From Bacteroidota bacterium (GTDB lineage: Bacteria; Bacteroidota; Bacteroidia; Chitinophagales; JADIYW01), in the NCBI GenBank assembly GCA_028288625.1, contig JAQBNI010000009.1:1-46619 (forward strand): DNA of 46,619 bases, in the 5' to 3' direction. The notes beneath the pieces were generated by a model that was not told the DNA's origin, ran no database searches, and was given only the letters and a program-made list of their open reading frames with translations. Positions 24,919-32,664 of this stretch are shown one piece after another. The translations under genes and the position numbers were made by a program. Within the stretch, counting starts at the first letter, position 1; every line of letters begins with the position of its first letter.

Positions 24919-25383
24919 TTAGTGCTCTACCAAAGTATCTTTCAGTGCTTTGATCTTATCATGTCCATTCCTAATCAGGTTATATTGTTCAGTAACCATT
25001 TGCCGCTGAGTTGCCGTGAGCGTTCCGCCGTCATCTTTTAAAACATTCTCGTATGTTTCCTTGGCAACATCTTCACCATATTCACAGCAATCAATAATTG
25101 CTTTGCGGTCGTTATTGGTCAAGGCTGCTTTAACATCCATCCACGCCCTGTATATTTTTCCTGTGGTTTTAGTGCCTTCCGTTGGTGTGCCGTGCAGTTT
25201 TGTTACTTCGTCTGCCAACTCTTGTTTGCATTTCTGGCTATCGTGCGCAAGGTGTCCGAATAAGTCCTTCAGATCCATTTCCCTGGTTTCTTTTGCTGCA
25301 GTTAAATATCCCTGGATCCGATCGTTATTGATCTCGATAAGTGTATTCAATACTTCTACAGTTTTTTCATTATTATTTTCCAT
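24919..25383 (-). CDS. DUF2383/PA2169-type four-helix bundle protein
   Basis: The start is set at the ATG of 25381-25383 (MENNNEKTVEVLNTLIEINN); the upstream in-frame extension (YKPSQLKSYQF...) does not look like the family. The 154-residue product is all-helical with the ferritin-like DUF2383 pattern: TLIEINNDRIQGYLTAAKET, LFGHLAHDSQKCKQELADEV, AWMDVKAALTNNDRKAIIDC and CCEYGEDVAKETYENVL. The family is widespread in stress and biofilm contexts and is of unknown biochemical function. Confidence 0.82.
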   Translation of the reverse strand: MENNNEKTVEVLNTLIEINNDRIQGYLTAAKETREMDLKDLFGHLAHDSQKCKQELADEVTKLHGTPTEGTKTTGKIYRAWMDVKAALTNNDRKAIIDCCEYGEDVAKETYENVLKDDGGTLTATQRQMVTEQYNLIRNGHDKIKALKDTLVEH

Positions 25384-25505
25384 GACAGTTGTTTTAAATG
25401 AGAAAAATATTTTGCAATATCGCAAAGTGTTTACAATACAAAACTGGTAACTCTTTAACTGAGATGGCTTATACAATTGTGTAAAAACATTGCAACATTT
25501 CCATA

Positions 25506-25928
25506 CTATCCATTAGGATGATGGCACAATTTCCAGTAATCTATTACAAGCGTAATAAGGTGTTTGATCTCTTTGTAACTGTTGGGTTTTTGGAAAAATC
25601 CCTGGACAGTCATTTGTGTATACGCTTCATTAACGACATCATGAGCAACGGACGTAGAATAAAAAACAAAGGGGATACTTTTTTTGCGGAGATGCGGATC
25701 ATGATCGATGTTTCGTTTAAATTCAATGCCGTTTTGTTGAGGAAGATTCACATCGCAAAATATGATAAACGGTTGATCGCTGGTGGTCTGCAGGTAATCG
25801 TAAGCGTCGAGGCAATTTACAAAGGAGATCAATTTATTATTAATCTTTAATTCACCGATCACTTCCTGGAAAAGCTCGAGATCGTCTTTATCATCTTCAA
25901 TTACTATGATCGGTCCTGATTTAGACAT
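25506..25928 (-). CDS. Single-domain response regulator (CheY-like receiver)
   Basis: The 140-residue protein is one receiver domain. The acidic pair is in IIVIEDDKDDLELF, the phospho-acceptor Asp in FIIFCDVNLPQQNG, the Ser/Thr switch in VFYSTS, and the conserved Lys in GFFQKPNSYKEI. There is no output domain, so it should pass phosphate on or act by protein binding. It belongs to the large Bacteroidota group that pairs with hybrid histidine kinases (Rcp1-like). No kinase is adjacent. Confidence 0.9.
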   Translation of the reverse strand: MSKSGPIIVIEDDKDDLELFQEVIGELKINNKLISFVNCLDAYDYLQTTSDQPFIIFCDVNLPQQNGIEFKRNIDHDPHLRKKSIPFVFYSTSVAHDVVNEAYTQMTVQGFFQKPNSYKEIKHLITLVIDYWKLCHHPNG

Positions 25929-26013
25929 GAGTATTTTTTGCTGTTAATATAAACAACAGTTATAATACATTGATTGTTTCCGGCTTAAAAATTTGTTGAC
26001 AAAAGTTTTTAAT

Positions 26014-26493
26014 TCAAGCTTTAACCATAAATTTTTCAATTTGCCTTCTGTGCCTGAGGATATGGACGATAGCATGTTCCATGAGCTGGTCGAAATCGTA
26101 GTGCTGTCCCCAGTTTGTTTTGATAATATTTTTCAGGATGTCATCAAAAGTAATATCGTATTTATTCTGAAGAGTTTCTTCCGTATAAACCAGCATTTCA
26201 TCGAGATGTGTGCAGGCTGATTGCGGCGTTTCTACATCATAAAATTCTTTTCTCTCCGTAAACGGATCGCCGAATTGTTTACGGATATAATTGCAATATC
26301 CGTATCCAGCTCTTACTACATGGTTCATAATGGTTTGAACAGATTTACAATCGGGATCGATTGTATCGAGATCTTTTATTTCAGAATATTCTTCCAAAGG
26401 AATTGTATTCAGTAAACTTTTTAATTCTTCAACAGCGCGCTCGTATTCATCCATCAGTGCGCCAACGGCTCCTTTCCTGTAATTTTTTTTCAT
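26014..26493 (-). CDS. DinB-like four-helix bundle protein
   Basis: The 159-residue protein fits the DinB/YfiT superfamily. A His in SVQTIMNHVVRAGYG and two in LMEHAIVHILRHRRQIEKFM would form the usual three-His metal site. Members include thiol-dependent S-transferases and stress proteins. No close assignment is possible. It lies in the stress-type group with DUF2383, CheB-like and the CheY-like gene. Confidence 0.75.
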   Translation of the reverse strand: MKKNYRKGAVGALMDEYERAVEELKSLLNTIPLEEYSEIKDLDTIDPDCKSVQTIMNHVVRAGYGYCNYIRKQFGDPFTERKEFYDVETPQSACTHLDEMLVYTEETLQNKYDITFDDILKNIIKTNWGQHYDFDQLMEHAIVHILRHRRQIEKFMVKA

Positions 26494-26513
26494 GGGGTGA
26501 AGATAATTGAAAT

Positions 26514-27095
26514 TTAATTTTTCAATAGCACTTCGTGAAGAATTTTGAATTGCTGAGGCATATTATTGTCTATCAATTTTTTTAAGATAGTAATTCTATT
26601 GCAAAGGAATTCTCCTTTATAATTAAGTTCATGTAGAATTGGTGTAAGCTTTAAAGAATCACGTATGGGCATGGAACGGGCAATGGATAAATGGGGTTGA
26701 ATGCTGTTATGTTTAAATTTGAATTCATCAATAAGCAAGTTATTAATAGTTTTTATTGGTTGGGCATTTTCTACAATTAATACAAGTGATTGTGAGATGT
26801 TCCCATGATCCCATAACTCCAAATGACCTAATTCTACAATAAAAGTATTGATGCCTGCCAAAGCTTTTTCTGCATGGTAAATAATAAAGGAGTCAAGATC
26901 TGACCGCATACTGCAAGCAAATAGAGAAATATGAGCCTTTGAATAACGTATATGATCCGGCAATAAAACTATATCCATTACTTTCTTTTTCAGGAAATTA
27001 AAATTTCTGATCACCGGGGTATCCGGGGGAATAATAAAAAAATACTCTGCTAAAGCAGGTTTAGTATCCTTAAATAATTCAAGCTGCTTTATCAT
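26514..27095 (-). CDS. 2H phosphoesterase (2'-5' RNA ligase/LigT-like) family protein
   Basis: The 193-residue protein has two H-x-S motifs, KAHISLF (residues ~54-60) and QPHLSIA (~134-140), at the spacing of the 2H phosphoesterase superfamily. The second His position and the surrounding beta pattern (FIVELGHLELWDHGN, SLVLIVENAQ) agree. 2H enzymes act on 2',3'-cyclic phosphates or 2'-5' bonds in RNA; the substrate is not predictable here. It is 20 bp upstream of the DinB-like gene in the same direction. Confidence 0.75.
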   Translation of the reverse strand: MIKQLELFKDTKPALAEYFFIIPPDTPVIRNFNFLKKKVMDIVLLPDHIRYSKAHISLFACSMRSDLDSFIIYHAEKALAGINTFIVELGHLELWDHGNISQSLVLIVENAQPIKTINNLLIDEFKFKHNSIQPHLSIARSMPIRDSLKLTPILHELNYKGEFLCNRITILKKLIDNNMPQQFKILHEVLLKN

Positions 27096-27193
27096 CGTGT
27101 TATACGAGGGGCATTAAAATTAATAAAATAAATACACGCCATATTAAAGAACAGCCCTCACGAGCTGCTGAAATATAAATTAATAATTGATAA

Positions 27194-27778
27194 TTACATG
27201 TAATACAATCCCGCAGGAGAATACACTGCAGGTAATGCGCCGCCAATGCCACTTGGAGGCAATTCTCCTTCCAGTATTTTTCCATCAAATTTAAATATTG
27301 CCTTGTGCGCTAAAGCTTCGATCACATTTTGTGTGAAAGGCATGCCTCCGGCGCGGTTGTAATATTGCGCTTCATCGAACTCCGTTAATTCCAATTCAAC
27401 CGTATGTCCTCCGGCTTCAATTTTCGTACTTACTTTATTGGGAAAATCAATGGTCAGAGAAATATTTGCTTTCAGGACGGGCGCATTTTCAAAAGGTGTT
27501 CCTTTAAAAATTTTAGGTCCGTAATATTTTCCAAGTTCTTCGTCTTCGGCAATAAAACCAAACAGATCCGGCATCTCTTTATTATCCGGGTTGATTAACA
27601 GCATACCGCCGGGCGTCATTCCCAAAGGTGTGTTCGTAATCCTCGCAACGTGCACGAGTACGTTCGGCAGTGGCGCATCCGGTGTAGGTTTCAGCATAGC
27701 ATCAATGCCGTCAAACCAGGAAAGAAAATCTGTTTTGTAATGCTTTCCGCCATTACCTTTGATCGTGAAGTTGCTCAT
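27194..27778 (-). CDS. Conserved hypothetical cytoplasmic protein
   Basis: The 194-residue protein has no signal peptide and no domain I can name. It has a Pro/Gly-rich beta-type composition (PLGMTPGGMLLINPDNKEMP, VELELTEFDEAQYYNRAGGM) and a C-terminus GELPPSGIGGALPAVYSPAG. The coding frame is supported by good codon bias and a clear ATG, and it is a free-standing gene between the 2H gene and phoH. No function is proposed. Confidence 0.6.
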   Translation of the reverse strand: MSNFTIKGNGGKHYKTDFLSWFDGIDAMLKPTPDAPLPNVLVHVARITNTPLGMTPGGMLLINPDNKEMPDLFGFIAEDEELGKYYGPKIFKGTPFENAPVLKANISLTIDFPNKVSTKIEAGGHTVELELTEFDEAQYYNRAGGMPFTQNVIEALAHKAIFKFDGKILEGELPPSGIGGALPAVYSPAGLYYM

Positions 27779-27823
27779 AAATTTATTTTAAAAGCAAAAT
27801 AGCAAATTATCATCGAATTGCAT

Positions 27824-27851
27824 AAAAAAAGCAGTCCATGTGGACTGCTTG
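27824..27851 (-). terminator. Rho-independent terminator of phoH
   Basis: AAGCAGTCC (27829-27837), loop ATGT, GGACTGCTT (27842-27850). Read on the minus strand it ends in a run of T. It lies ~95 bp past the phoH stop codon. Confidence 0.88.
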
Positions 27852-27944
27852 CAATATGAAATGGAAAGGTGTAAGTAAAAAGGTATAAGGTGTAAGTAAA
27901 ATAGGTAATGAAGAATATAGGATTTTATACTTATACCTCTTTAC

Positions 27945-28922
27945 TTAATTCTTATTATCGCGAAAATTTTGTTCACGCTCGCTTTCTTTATCAAACGCTT
28001 TGATAATATCTTTTACTAAGCGGTGACGAACAACGTCTTCTGCAGAAAGATGGATCATGCTTATTCCTTGTATTCCTTCCAGGATCTGCATGGTTTTCTT
28101 TAAACCTGACTGCTGATTTTTCGGCAAATCGATTTGCGTCATATCACCGGTGATGATACATTTTGCAGAAGGACCTATACGCGTCAAAAACATTTTTAAT
28201 TGCAGCTGCGTCGCATTCTGTGCTTCATCGAGGATCATGAACGCGTGATCGAGTGTTCGTCCGCGCATATATGCGAGCGGTGCCACTTCAATAACGCGGT
28301 TTGTCATGTAATATGCTAATTTATCTGCCGGGATCATATCATCCAATGCATCGTATAACGGTCTCAGGTACGGATCAATTTTTTCTTTCAAATCTCCGGG
28401 AAGAAAACCTAAATTTTCGCCGGCTTCCACTGCAGGTCTTGTAAGAATTATTTTTTTCACCCATTTATTTTTCAGCGCGCGTACGGCAAGTGCAACCGCA
28501 GTGTAGGTTTTACCTGTACCCGCAGGTCCGGCAGCAAAAAGAATATCGTTATCCTCGGAAGCATCTACGAGCTTCTGCTGATTTTCAGTGCGCGCACGTA
28601 TCATCATACCATTATTTCCATGTACCAAAACATTATCTTTGAACTGCGGAAAATGTGTTTCGTACGGATTGCGACCATGCAGAATTTCCTCGATGTGCTG
28701 ATCGGAAATTTTTCCATAGCGTTCGAGGTACTCCACGAGCTGGTGTACTTTTTCACTGAAAATATCTAGGTCTTCCTGGGAGCCGGCAACGATGATCTTG
28801 TTGCCTCTTGCGCTGATGTTAAGCCTGTTGAATTCTTTTTTAAGAATCTTTAGCTTGTTGTTGTTGAAACCGAAGAACTCTACCGGATCTACTGTTTCTA
28901 ATTTAATAGTTAGTTCGCTCAA
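27945..28922 (-). CDS. phoH: PhoH family protein
   Basis: The 325-residue protein is a P-loop ATPase with Walker A GPAGTGKTYTAVALA near residue 134, Walker B FMILDEAQNATQ, and the family-specific LTRPAVEAGENLGFLPGDLK and RIGPSAKCIITGDMTQIDLP. The N-terminal ~110 residues include a KH-like segment (LNISARGNKIIVAG). PhoH proteins are predicted RNA-associated ATPases related to superfamily I helicases. A dedicated terminator follows; the gene is divergent from the SAM hydrolase-like gene. Confidence 0.93.
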   Translation of the reverse strand: MSELTIKLETVDPVEFFGFNNNKLKILKKEFNRLNISARGNKIIVAGSQEDLDIFSEKVHQLVEYLERYGKISDQHIEEILHGRNPYETHFPQFKDNVLVHGNNGMMIRARTENQQKLVDASEDNDILFAAGPAGTGKTYTAVALAVRALKNKWVKKIILTRPAVEAGENLGFLPGDLKEKIDPYLRPLYDALDDMIPADKLAYYMTNRVIEVAPLAYMRGRTLDHAFMILDEAQNATQLQLKMFLTRIGPSAKCIITGDMTQIDLPKNQQSGLKKTMQILEGIQGISMIHLSAEDVVRHRLVKDIIKAFDKESEREQNFRDNKN

Positions 28923-29049
28923 TTATTTTCTTATTTTTACGCGTGAAATGCCTCTCTCACCTTTATAAAACGGTTTTGCGGCTGGTTTGGTTGCATTTCG
29001 TGTGCATTAATAATTTTTCTATCAAATTGAAAATAGTACTTATTTCAAA

Positions 29050-29817
29050 ATGGCGGTAATAACGTTATTAACAGACTTTGGAGACAAAGATTACTATGTA
29101 GGCTTATTTAAAGGGGATCTATACGCCTCCAGCCCCTCTGCAAAGATTGTGGATATCTCACATTCGATACCTCCTTACGATATAGTTACCGCTGCTTTTT
29201 TTTTAAAAAATGTATATGCGCACTTTCCGAAAGGCACGATACATATTGCAAGAGTGTTTGAACAAGGGCTCGGGAAGCAAAAGATCTTAGCTGCAAAATA
29301 TCAGAATTATTATTTTATTGCGCCGGATAACGGTTTATTGACGATGGTGTTTGAGGACAAGCCGGATCTCATTGTTGAAGTGGATATGAAGCAGGTAAAA
29401 TTCAATACGCTGGAAGAATATTATTGCAGGGTAGTTAAAGAGATCACGTTCAATAATAATATTGGCTCTATCGGAATGGCGACCTCGAAATATGTAGAAA
29501 AAAAATCGATGATCCCTGTGTTGCAGGAAGATAAAATTGTTGGAAATGTGATTCATGTCGATAATTTCGGAAATGCAATTACGAATATTCATCTCGGTGA
29601 TCTTGAAAGATTTAAACCGGATAAACAAATGCGTATCAATTATCGAAAGCATGATTATATAGACAGGATCGTACAAAATTATGGCGATGTTCCGCAAACA
29701 TATAGCCTGGCGCGTTTCAATTCTTTAGGTTACCTGGAGTTATGTATTAATTGTGGTCATGCTGCCGATCTGCTTGGTTTATCTAAGGGAGACGGCATAC
29801 AGATCTTATTTGAATAA
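29050..29817 (+). CDS. SAM hydrolase/SAM-dependent halogenase-fold (DUF62) protein
   Basis: The 255-residue protein begins ITLLTDFGDKDYYVGLFKG, the diagnostic start of the DUF62/SAM hydroxide adenosyltransferase family, with the catalytic-site Asp. Further family blocks are VDISHSIPPYDIVTAAFFL, IHIARVFEQG, FIAPDNGLLT and HVDNFGNAITNI. These enzymes split S-adenosylmethionine into adenosine and methionine using activated water. Length and order are normal. It is followed 21 bp later by the ABM monooxygenase-like gene and aroB, a likely three-gene unit. Confidence 0.88.
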   Translation: MAVITLLTDFGDKDYYVGLFKGDLYASSPSAKIVDISHSIPPYDIVTAAFFLKNVYAHFPKGTIHIARVFEQGLGKQKILAAKYQNYYFIAPDNGLLTMVFEDKPDLIVEVDMKQVKFNTLEEYYCRVVKEITFNNNIGSIGMATSKYVEKKSMIPVLQEDKIVGNVIHVDNFGNAITNIHLGDLERFKPDKQMRINYRKHDYIDRIVQNYGDVPQTYSLARFNSLGYLELCINCGHAADLLGLSKGDGIQILFE

Positions 29818-29838
29818 TGTCTTGAAAGAAAAATATCA

Positions 29839-30135
29839 ATGATCATCAGAATAGTAAAACTCACGATGCGCGAAAGCGATATAGCATCTTTCAAAGGTTA
29901 TTTTCAAACTGTTTGCGATATTATCCGGCGACAGCCCGGCTGCAATTCACTGCAGGCTTGGCAGGATATCCACAACCCTGATATTTTTTTTACATACAGT
30001 ATTTGGGATAGAGAAGATGATTTGGAAGCGTACAGGAATTCCGCATTTTTTCTTCAGTTCTGGAAAACTGTGAAACCGTGGTTCAGAGATAAAGCTGAAG
30101 TGTGGACATTTAATAAGATTGTTGATTTACCGTAA
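29839..30135 (+). CDS. ABM-domain (antibiotic biosynthesis monooxygenase-like) protein
   Basis: The 98-residue protein is a single ferredoxin-like ABM domain: IIRIVKLTMRESDIASFKGY, RRQPGCNSLQAWQD, FFTYSIWDREDDLEAYRNSA, FFLQFWKTVKPWF. Members are YgiN-like quinol monooxygenases or heme-degrading enzymes, or have no known activity. Its stop codon is next to the aroB start, so the two are translationally close. Confidence 0.82.
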   Translation: MIIRIVKLTMRESDIASFKGYFQTVCDIIRRQPGCNSLQAWQDIHNPDIFFTYSIWDREDDLEAYRNSAFFLQFWKTVKPWFRDKAEVWTFNKIVDLP

Positions 30136-30141
30136 GTGAGT

Positions 30142-31194
30142 ATGAAAAAAATAGAGCTGCACGATTACGAAATTATTTTTGATGATACATTATCATCTCT
30201 GAATGATTTTTTATCCAACCACAAATATTCTAAAGTTTTTGTTCTTGTTGATGAAAATACAAACCTGCATTGTCTTCCTTTATTGCAAAATATTTTAAGT
30301 GATGTTGCGATCATTGAAACAAAGAGCGGTGAAGAGAATAAAAATATTGCCTGGTGTGAAATGATCTGGCAGCAGTTGATCACTGGGAATGCAGACCGTA
30401 AAGCTTTATGCATTAACCTCGGTGGCGGCGTAATAGGAGATATGGGCGGGTTTGCAGCGAGCTGTTATAAAAGAGGAATTGACTTTATAAATATTCCAAC
30501 AACTTTATTATCGCAGGTCGATTCTTCTATTGGCGGAAAATTAGGAGTAGATTTTCAATACGGAAAAAATCTGATCGGCTTATTCAGAAATCCGAAAGCT
30601 GTTTTTATTTCTCCTGTTTTTTTGAAGACGTTGCCGAAACGCCAGTTAATTAATGGCTGGGCGGAAATATTTAAGCATGCGCTGATAAAAAATAAAGATC
30701 AATGGAATAAATATAAGGACATTGATATTTTAAAGGATGATGTTAGTGACATTGTTTATGAATCGTTGTTGATCAAGAAAGCAGTTGTGGAAGAAGACCC
30801 GTTTGAAAAAGGTCTTCGGAAAATTCTGAATTTCGGTCATACCGTTGGTCATGCCATAGAAGCATATTCTTTAGAGAATGACAAACAACATTTGCTGCAT
30901 GGAGAAGCGATTGCTATCGGCATGATCTGCGAAGCATATTTATCCGTAAAAAAATGCGGACTGAAAGGAGAGGAGTTGAATGAAATTAAAACACTGATCC
31001 TTAATTATTTTCCTAAACATGATATTTCAAATTATGATGAAAATAAATTGCTGGAAATTATCAGTGCAGATAAAAAGAATGACCGTGATGTGGTAAATGC
31101 TTCCTTGCTTTCTTCTATTGGAAATTGCGGGTATGATATTCCTATTTCAAGGGAAGAAATATTAGAGAGCCTGGTGTTTTATAAAAACGTCTAA
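30142..31194 (+). CDS. aroB: 3-dehydroquinate synthase
   Basis: The start is set at ATG 30142; a GTG two codons upstream is possible but not needed. The 350-residue enzyme converts DAHP to 3-dehydroquinate in the shikimate pathway. It has the NAD-binding block NLGGGVIGDMGGFAAS, then NIPTTLLSQVDSSIGGK (Asp and Lys of the active site), GWAEIFKHALI, VEEDPFEKGLRKILNFGHTVGHAIE (Glu/His zinc ligands) and LLHGEAIAIGM (His ligand). Length and motif order are normal. Repeat elements begin 22 bp after the stop. Confidence 0.96.
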   Translation: MKKIELHDYEIIFDDTLSSLNDFLSNHKYSKVFVLVDENTNLHCLPLLQNILSDVAIIETKSGEENKNIAWCEMIWQQLITGNADRKALCINLGGGVIGDMGGFAASCYKRGIDFINIPTTLLSQVDSSIGGKLGVDFQYGKNLIGLFRNPKAVFISPVFLKTLPKRQLINGWAEIFKHALIKNKDQWNKYKDIDILKDDVSDIVYESLLIKKAVVEEDPFEKGLRKILNFGHTVGHAIEAYSLENDKQHLLHGEAIAIGMICEAYLSVKKCGLKGEELNEIKTLILNYFPKHDISNYDENKLLEIISADKKNDRDVVNASLLSSIGNCGYDIPISREEILESLVFYKNV

Positions 31195-31214
31195 TTACAT
31201 TTTATTCAACTTTT

Positions 31215-31315
31215 CAGATCCCAAATCAAGTTTGGGATGCATTGGATAATGTAAGGGGAGCGGCGCTGCCGTTCCCCTTACATAGCACTACCATCCTGAA
31301 CTCGATTCAGGATCT
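31215..31315 (+). repeat. Hairpin repeat element, copy B
   Basis: The left arm is ATCCCAAA-TCAAG-TTTGGGAT (31218-31238). The central hairpin is ATGTAAGGGGAGCGGC with partner GCCGTTCCCCTTACAT (31249-31264 and 31268-31283; one G-T pair, loop GCT). The right arm is ATCCTGAA-CTCGA-TTCAGGAT (31293-31313). It begins 21 bp after the aroB stop. Same orientation as copies A, C, D and E. Confidence 0.92.
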
Positions 31316-31341
31316 TACGGTACATTTTATTCTCGACTTTC

Positions 31342-31462
31342 AGATCCCTTTAAAGGAGCCCTTCGGACAAATCAAGTTTGGGATGCCTTAGTTGTTGCAG
31401 GTGGGCAGCTCTGCTGCCCACCTGCATAGCATACAGCCCATCCTGAACTTGATTCAGAATCT
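31342..31462 (+). repeat. Hairpin repeat element, copy C (with insert in the left arm)
   Basis: The left arm ATCCC ... CAAATCAAGTTTGGGAT (31344-31384) is split by a 19-bp insert (31349-31367) related to the perfect mini-hairpin in copy E. The central stem TGCAGGTGGGCAGC pairs with GCTGCCCACCTGCA (31396-31409/31413-31426), loop TCT. The right arm is ATCCTGAA-CTTGA-TTCAGAAT (31440-31460), one mismatch from perfect. Confidence 0.9.
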
Positions 31463-31546
31463 AAACAGTTCGCTTAGTCAAAAAATATTTCTCATTTTTT
31501 ATGGAATCTGCAATCAAAATGTATCTCAATAGAAGAAGTGCTTATA

Positions 31547-31879
31547 ATGAATGCATCCTGCGTCTATATCATCACTAATTATACAAGAAGTGTATTTTAT
31601 CTCGGAGTTACATCGTGTATATGGAACAGAATACTGGAACATAAAACCGGCTACGGTTGTACCTTTTCTTCAAAGTATAATATAAAATATTTAGTTTATT
31701 TTGAAGAATGCGAATGCCTGGAAGATGCCCTTTACAGAGAAAAGCAATTAAAAGCCTGGAACAGAGAATGGAAAATAGAATTGATAAAGAAAGAAAATAA
31801 TGCAATGGAAGATCTTGCAAAAGATTGGTATACGAAAGAAGATATAAATGATTTTTTAGAATCGATGAAGTTATATTAA
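31547..31879 (+). CDS. Stand-alone GIY-YIG nuclease
   Basis: The start is taken at ATG 31547 (MNASCVYIITN); an upstream GTG at 31538 is possible. The 110-residue protein is one GIY-YIG domain. The two Tyr motifs are CVYIITN and FYLGVTS, followed by the catalytic Arg/His in WNRILEHKTG, the metal-binding Glu in ALYREKQLKAWNREWK, and a helical C-terminus. It has no UvrC-type extra domains. Short proteins of this group are frequent in Bacteroidota and are usually of unknown function. Here the gene is bracketed by two hairpin elements on each side (31215-31462 and 31902-32177), all in the gene's orientation, which suggests the nuclease acts on or spreads with them. Confidence 0.88.
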   Translation: MNASCVYIITNYTRSVFYLGVTSCIWNRILEHKTGYGCTFSSKYNIKYLVYFEECECLEDALYREKQLKAWNREWKIELIKKENNAMEDLAKDWYTKEDINDFLESMKLY

Positions 31880-31901
31880 GACAGGTTTTTTTTCTACTGT
31901 T

Positions 31902-31996
31902 CAGATCCCAAATCAAGTTTGGGATGCCTTGTTTTAGGTGAGCCGGACGGCTTCACCGCCCGGCTCACTTGTAATCCAATATCCTGAATTTGATTG
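31902..31996 (+). repeat. Hairpin repeat element, copy D (right arm decayed)
   Basis: The left arm is ATCCCAAA-TCAAG-TTTGGGAT (31905-31925). The central stem GTGAGCCGGACGG pairs with CCGCCCGGCTCAC (31938-31950/31956-31968), one A-C mismatch. The right arm starts ATCCTGAATTTGATT at 31981 but the closing CAGGAT is lost. It begins 22 bp after the GIY-YIG stop. Confidence 0.85.
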
Positions 31997-32051
31997 CTTT
32001 TCCAGTTCGCTTCGCTCGGGTCAGTCTAAGCTCTATATTTGTTCAAGCTTT

Positions 32052-32177
32052 CAGATCCCTCCGAAGGAGTCCTTCGGACAAATCAAGTTTGGGATGCATA
32101 CCGAGATGCGAAGGGATGACGGCTTCGCCGTCATCCCTTCGCATGTGTACCGTCATCCTGAACTTGATTCAGGATCC
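32052..32177 (+). repeat. Hairpin repeat element, copy E (with nested mini-hairpin)
   Basis: The left arm (32055-32095) is interrupted after ATCCC by TCCGAAGGA-G-TCCTTCGGA (32060-32078), a perfect 9-bp nested hairpin, and then resumes CAAATCAAGTTTGGGAT. The central stem is a perfect 18 bp with loop TTC (32106-32144). The right arm is ATCCTGAA-CTTGA-TTCAGGAT (32155-32175). It ends 11 bp before the osmC stop codon. Confidence 0.92.
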
Positions 32178-32187
32178 AAAACGAAAA

Positions 32188-32622
32188 TCATTTCAACTTC
32201 GCAGTCATCGTAATCTCTATCGCTTTCAATGCCTTAGATACCGGGCAGTTCTCTTTCGCGTCCTTTGCCAGCTCAATGAATTTTGCTTCATCAATATTCG
32301 GTACATCGCCCACAACATCCAGTTGAATACTCGCGATAGAAAAACCACCGTCTTTATTCTCAAGATTGAGGATGGCATCGGTCTTTAATTCATTCGGCGG
32401 GAAACCGGCTTTCGTTAGCCCAAAGCTCAGCGCCATGCTGAAACACCCTGCGTGTGCCGCTGCGATCAGTTCTTCCGGGTTTGTCCCGGCTGTGCCGTCT
32501 TCACTTTTAAAGCGTGCTGCAAACGAATACGGTGTATTCTGTAATACACCGCTTGGTGTCGTGAGTGCGCCTCCGCCTTCCATTCCGGTGCCGTGCCATA
32601 CGGCAGATGATTTTCTTTTCAT
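32188..32622 (-). CDS. OsmC-type organic hydroperoxide reductase
   Basis: The 144-residue protein has both redox Cys of the OsmC family: AAAHAGCFSMALSFGL (peroxidatic) and DAKENCPVSKALKAIEIT (resolving). It also has the N-terminal KRKSSAVWHGTGMEGGGALT and GTNPEELIAAAHA. It reduces organic hydroperoxides in the cytoplasm. The domain order and length fit OsmC rather than Ohr. It is convergent with the GIY-YIG region. Confidence 0.93.
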   Translation of the reverse strand: MKRKSSAVWHGTGMEGGGALTTPSGVLQNTPYSFAARFKSEDGTAGTNPEELIAAAHAGCFSMALSFGLTKAGFPPNELKTDAILNLENKDGGFSIASIQLDVVGDVPNIDEAKFIELAKDAKENCPVSKALKAIEITMTAKLK

Positions 32623-32664
32623 AATTTTATTTTAATGATAACTGCAAAGCCTTCACAAAGTTCA

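Noticed and set aside
31547-31879. Homing endonuclease inside an intron or intein
   Set aside because: The gene lies in an intergenic region between aroB and osmC, both complete. No split gene or intron structure is visible.
31215-32177. CRISPR array
   Set aside because: The repeats are palindromic elements of ~100 bp with different centres and uneven spacing, not short identical repeats with regular spacers, and no cas gene is present.
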